The notes beneath the pieces were generated by a model that searched no databases, had not been told where the DNA came from, and was given only the letters and a program-made list of their open reading frames with translations. Shown piece by piece: positions 60,039-64,000 of a stretch of 64,000 nt of DNA. The stretch's first letter is position 1. Each line of letters starts with the position of its first letter. Position numbers and translations under genes: made by a program. The DNA is from Distichodus sexfasciatus (lineage: Eukaryota; Chordata; Actinopteri; Characiformes; Distichodontidae), in contig JAVGVS010000010.1 of assembly GCA_032718565.1 (NCBI GenBank), positions 2,980,318-3,044,317 of the forward strand, in the 5' to 3' direction.

Positions 60039-62483
60039 TATATACACTTTATAAACAACTTTATAAACAACTTCATAAATTATGTGTCCTAACTAACCCT
60101 TAGACCTGATCCTAACTCTAGCTCTAACTCTAAGCTTCACTGTACTTTCAACTTAAAAAATGTTGCCATATTTTTTAAGTTGTGGATTTATTTTAGTTTG
60201 CTCATCATTCACAACATTCATTGTCTTTGTAATGGATTGTTTCTGCATTAAAGGAAAAATGCACAAACATCTCACACAAATCTTCTTAAACATTTCTGCA
60301 TGCTGACATAATACACACTCACATTCTCGCTTCACAAAAGCCTGGTGGTGTTTGAGTCTCCAGATTGCGGACATTAATGACTGAATGGCCGGCCGTGCCA
60401 CTGCCCCGGCAACGGGCACACGGCAAGCTAGCCAGTCACCAGCCTGGCACAGACGGCAGCAGCGATGGCTGGCGCTCGAACTGCGCTCATCAAGGCAATC
60501 TGTCTCAGCCTCCCATAATGACCATCTGTCATTCCCCCGAATCAATAGAAATGACAAATGAGTAGCAGGAGCCCTGCTGACAGACGCAGAGCGTGGAGCC
60601 CTGGATGGGGCTCTCTGGGGCCGGCCGGCGTGTGTGGTGGGAAGGCCCAGCAGCATGACTGTCCTCCTGGGCCTGCAGGGCGCCTCAACCCCGGGCCCCC
60701 ACTCTTGACCCCTCAAGCACTATGATCAATGTAATGAGTTCAGGGAGAGGGGGTTTGGGGTTATTGTGGTTTTCTTTTGGGTAATCAAATTCTCATGGAC
60801 TTCATGCTGTAATTGACTAGAGGAGACACTGTCAGTGCAGGAACCCTGTGGGCCATGATAGATGGATATTTTTCCCTCAATTCTCTGCATTTTTATTATT
60901 GCACCAAGTGTACAGTTGAACCTAAAAAATACAGTTGGACTCATGAGCAATTCCTCTAAGCTCCTATTGCTTCAGAGTGACTGCTACTGTACTAAGAAAA
61001 TGTAATTTGCTCAGGATAAGAACCGCTGTGAATGTAAATGTTCCAGTCTGGCCCGTGATTCTCCTCCTGGCCGATAATGGCCTCCCTGTCTTGTCTTCAT
61101 GGTCTTTGTCTGTGGTTTGTTTGCCCTAATGTGTTTCAGCTCTTTATCTGTATTAAACCTTGTTTTCTTTTTACTTTGATTATTCAGTTAAGACATATGC
61201 ATTTTAAGCCCTTACTGCTTCACCTTATGCCTGCATCCTTGCCCTTGATTGAAACTCTTTACTCATGTAGTCATAATTGAGGAAGGTAAATAAAAAAATC
61301 CTTTATACAGCATACTCCCAGCCATTAAACTAAATCTCTGGCAGGGAATGTAAGTGTTGATGCTCACTCAGAGATCATAGACACTGATAATATGTCTGGA
61401 TAAGGCGGAACGGCAGAGTAATAATGTGTTTTAAGGCCTCTACATCTCAGACATTAGATGTGCGATTGCAGACGTTCATGTTTGCCTGAGGACAATTCAG
61501 TTTAATTCTCTTGAGGCCTAGTGTTTGCATTTTTGTATTTTTGCTCTCTTGATTCCCAATTTATTGGCCATAATAACATCTAATTAACAAAGTGTAAAAA
61601 ATAGCATAAGCGATGAAGTGATGAGTGATGAAACAACATGTTTTTTCTTCTGGATTGGTCACAAAAACCTGTAGAAACAAGGTCCTCAAAGTTCTGGTTG
61701 AAAATGTCTGGCATAGAGCTTTGTTGACCTCAGGCCCAAACAACATGTAGTTATGTTTCCTATCCTAGTGTGTAGGACTGCACACACTCTCCCGCCACCC
61801 CTCTGCACACACACCTGTGCACAATACACACCCACAACCGACACCTAAGGCACCCACGTGCAAACAGACGTCTACACTGCCCCACAAAAAGAACACACAA
61901 GCGGTGGGATTGTGATTGCTTGAAAACAGCACCTGCTCCTCCATTTGAAAACTATTTAGGGAGGCATCAAACTCTATCAGAGCAGGCCTGATTGCGGCCG
62001 GCTCTTCACAGTCCTCCAATCACTCAGTGAGTCAATTAGCCCCCCGCCCCAGACTGTAGCCCTCCTCAGCTGTGTGCTTGGAGCGCAAGAGGGAATCCAT
62101 TCAGCGATGCCGAGCAACACCTGAGGCTCCCCGGGCCTTGCTCCCCTTCCCCTCACTGTCTTCCTCCCCCCACCACAAACAGCTAATAGCAGAGCTCCAA
62201 GGGCAAACAGAGCACAGTGGCATTCAACTCACCCCCATTGTCCCTCTTTACTCCTGAGCAGGCTGTCCACCAGACCTAGCTCTGTGAAAAGCTATTTAGT
62301 CAACACGCACACCAGCTGAGTAAGGGTGGGGGGAGCAAGACCTGTACTGTTAATGTGGCCCCGTTTCTTAATGTTTCCTTAGTGTGTGTGTGTAGGTGGG
62401 TGTGGATGTGTTGATGTGCTCTGTGAGAGTATGTAAGCCTACATATCTCTGTGAATGTATGTGCATGTGTATGTGTGTGAGAG

Positions 62484-62552
62484 AAAGTTAGAGAAAGAAA
62501 GAAAGAAAGACAGGGAAAGAAAAAAAGAGAGAAAAATGAAGAGCAAGGGAGA
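62484..62552. repeat. Purine-rich (GAAA)n tract
   Basis: A nearly unbroken run of A and G with several GAAA units, following a TG-rich stretch at 62375-62480. Confidence 0.8.
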
Positions 62553-64000
62553 CATGCCACAATTTGCCATTGCTTTAGGTGAGGCTGTGCTCACAATCGC
62601 TTATTTATTCGGGGCTCTTTGGAAATAATCGAGTTGACACATCTGTCAGATGGCGAGAGGAGGAATGCTAAAAGGTCACGGGGAAAGATACCAGCTGCTC
62701 CAGACAAACCTTTCCTGCCTCCAAATAGCACAGTCATTACGCTGGAACAGATGGGGTCCCAGGGCTTTCATTTCTGTCTCCAGGTACAACAACACGACTG
62801 CAAGGTCAGCTTAAGTTGTCTGGATGTACGGCTCTCACACAGCCACCCGGAAGAGCGACTCTGGGTAAGGAAGCGCTCTCTCCTCTGACGGCATTGTTCA
62901 TTAGCACAATATTTTGCCTCAAAAACCGTCAAGTTCAACTCTGAACTAAAGCAGCAGAGATCTGGGAGATGACTAGCTATTTTATCTAGATGTCCTTCCA
63001 TAAGTGATGGCGAAGAGTGGTGGAGCTGGTAGCATATAAAAGCCATGTTCAGAACGCCTTGGGCTGTGCTCTAGGATGGACCTTTGAAGATCACACAGAC
63101 ATATTAAAGACCTGTGGAAAGAAAGAAATCTTTGATACTTGCACTGGTATCACCCCTGCTCTAATCAATATGAGCATATGGCAGTCTCAATCACTTTGAG
63201 TCTCTCTGTGTTTGAAATATCAGACTTTTACAAAATCTGAAGCTCACAGCAGATTTCAGAGAGCAAACTGGCCTTTCAGTGTAAGCTGATCATAGATGTC
63301 TGGCTCTTTGGCATCCATATGTTTGTAGTAATAATAAAGTAAGACATCTTTATGTTATCAACAAAGGCCAGCATACTTGAAATTAATGGGTGCGTTTGAC
63401 ATCGGCACTAATTATAGTCTTTGATGAGCCAATTTGGGAATGTGTCAGCTACAGCAAGAATATCTTCACTGTGAAAGCAGAACTGACTGGACGTACAATG
63501 CTGCCAACGCAGAAAAAAATAATGAAAAGAGCTGAAAATTGGTTTTATCAGATCACACTTTGAGCTACCAAATCAATCCAATGAAAATACAAGAATGGGT
63601 GGCCTGAAATCAATTTACACACACTTCAGATTTTTTGTTTTACATATGTCTCTCTCTGCACATATTTATTGATTTTTTGGATCAGAAATGTTCACATTCT
63701 TATGAAAGCATATCTGTAGTGCATTTACTCATTAATGCTTTGTGGATGTTTCAAGGCTATCAGAAAGATTTGCCGTTCTAAGTTTCCGTGGGTTGCAAGT
63801 CAGAGAAAAGAGTGAGGTGAAAATCAGTGCTCTTAGATATCCTGAAGATGGGATATTAATTTGGATTACTGAAGCCTCCAGGACTATACCTGGAATACTA
63901 AAAGGAAAAAGGAACATGATCGTTATTCCAGAATTTCTGGAAAATGCTTCAGAAAGAGTGTGATATGATCATATCTCTTAATCACTCCTTTGGGATGTCA

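Larger units (their letters stand above)
52002..64000. other. Gene-free interval upstream of cibar1
   Basis: No coding exon with homology that I recognise on either strand. The repeats, hairpins and CTCF motif are listed separately. GC-rich islands at 53990-54290 and 60360-60720 stand out from the AT-rich background and could be enhancers, but contain no identifiable exon. Open frames are short or of unusual composition. Confidence 0.55.

Noticed and set aside
60153..60716. 187-codon minus-strand frame
   Set aside because: Composition follows GC-rich DNA, no domain or splice structure is recognisable, and the end runs into AT-rich non-coding sequence.

Overview
The window looks like a piece of teleost fish chromosome. 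It has small introns with GT-AG borders, protein sequences close to vertebrate orthologues, abundant CA/TA/ATCT microsatellites, tRNA-derived SINEs and several non-autonomous DNA transposons of types common in ray-finned fish. One dispersed family reminded me of repeats seen in otophysan fish, but I cannot fix the species. No viral, bacterial, tRNA, rRNA or CRISPR feature was recognised.

Layout: (1) 1-5.2 kb: the last eleven coding exons and 3' UTR of fam91a1 (+ strand), a trans-Golgi vesicle-tethering factor; the gene enters from the left edge. (2) 5.2-8.8 kb: a GC-rich promoter-like stretch and the single-coding-exon gene lratd2 (fam84b, + strand). (3) 8.8-22 kb: a gene-free interval with SINEs, microsatellites and one strong CTCF-like site. 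(4) 22-29.5 kb: a three-exon Tribbles gene (trib1-like, - strand) that keeps its exon borders but carries stop codons and frameshifts, so I read it as a decaying pseudogene. (5) 29.5-45.4 kb: a second gene-free interval containing nested transposons. (6) 45.4-51.8 kb: an apparently complete cibar1 (fam92a) gene on the - strand, eight coding exons, 302 codons, with an NRF-1-type site in its promoter. (7) 51.8-64 kb: gene-free, with hairpin-forming short transposons and a perfect CTCF-consensus match.

The neighbours do not form an operon or shared pathway. The grouping of fam91a1, lratd2 and trib1 matches the gene content of human 8q24, and cibar1 that of human 8q22, so the block is best seen as conserved vertebrate synteny. 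The most notable results are the broken trib1 copy beside three intact genes, a convergent pair of CTCF-like motifs bracketing lratd2, and a transposon nested inside another palindromic repeat near 42 kb. I found no wholly new biological system.
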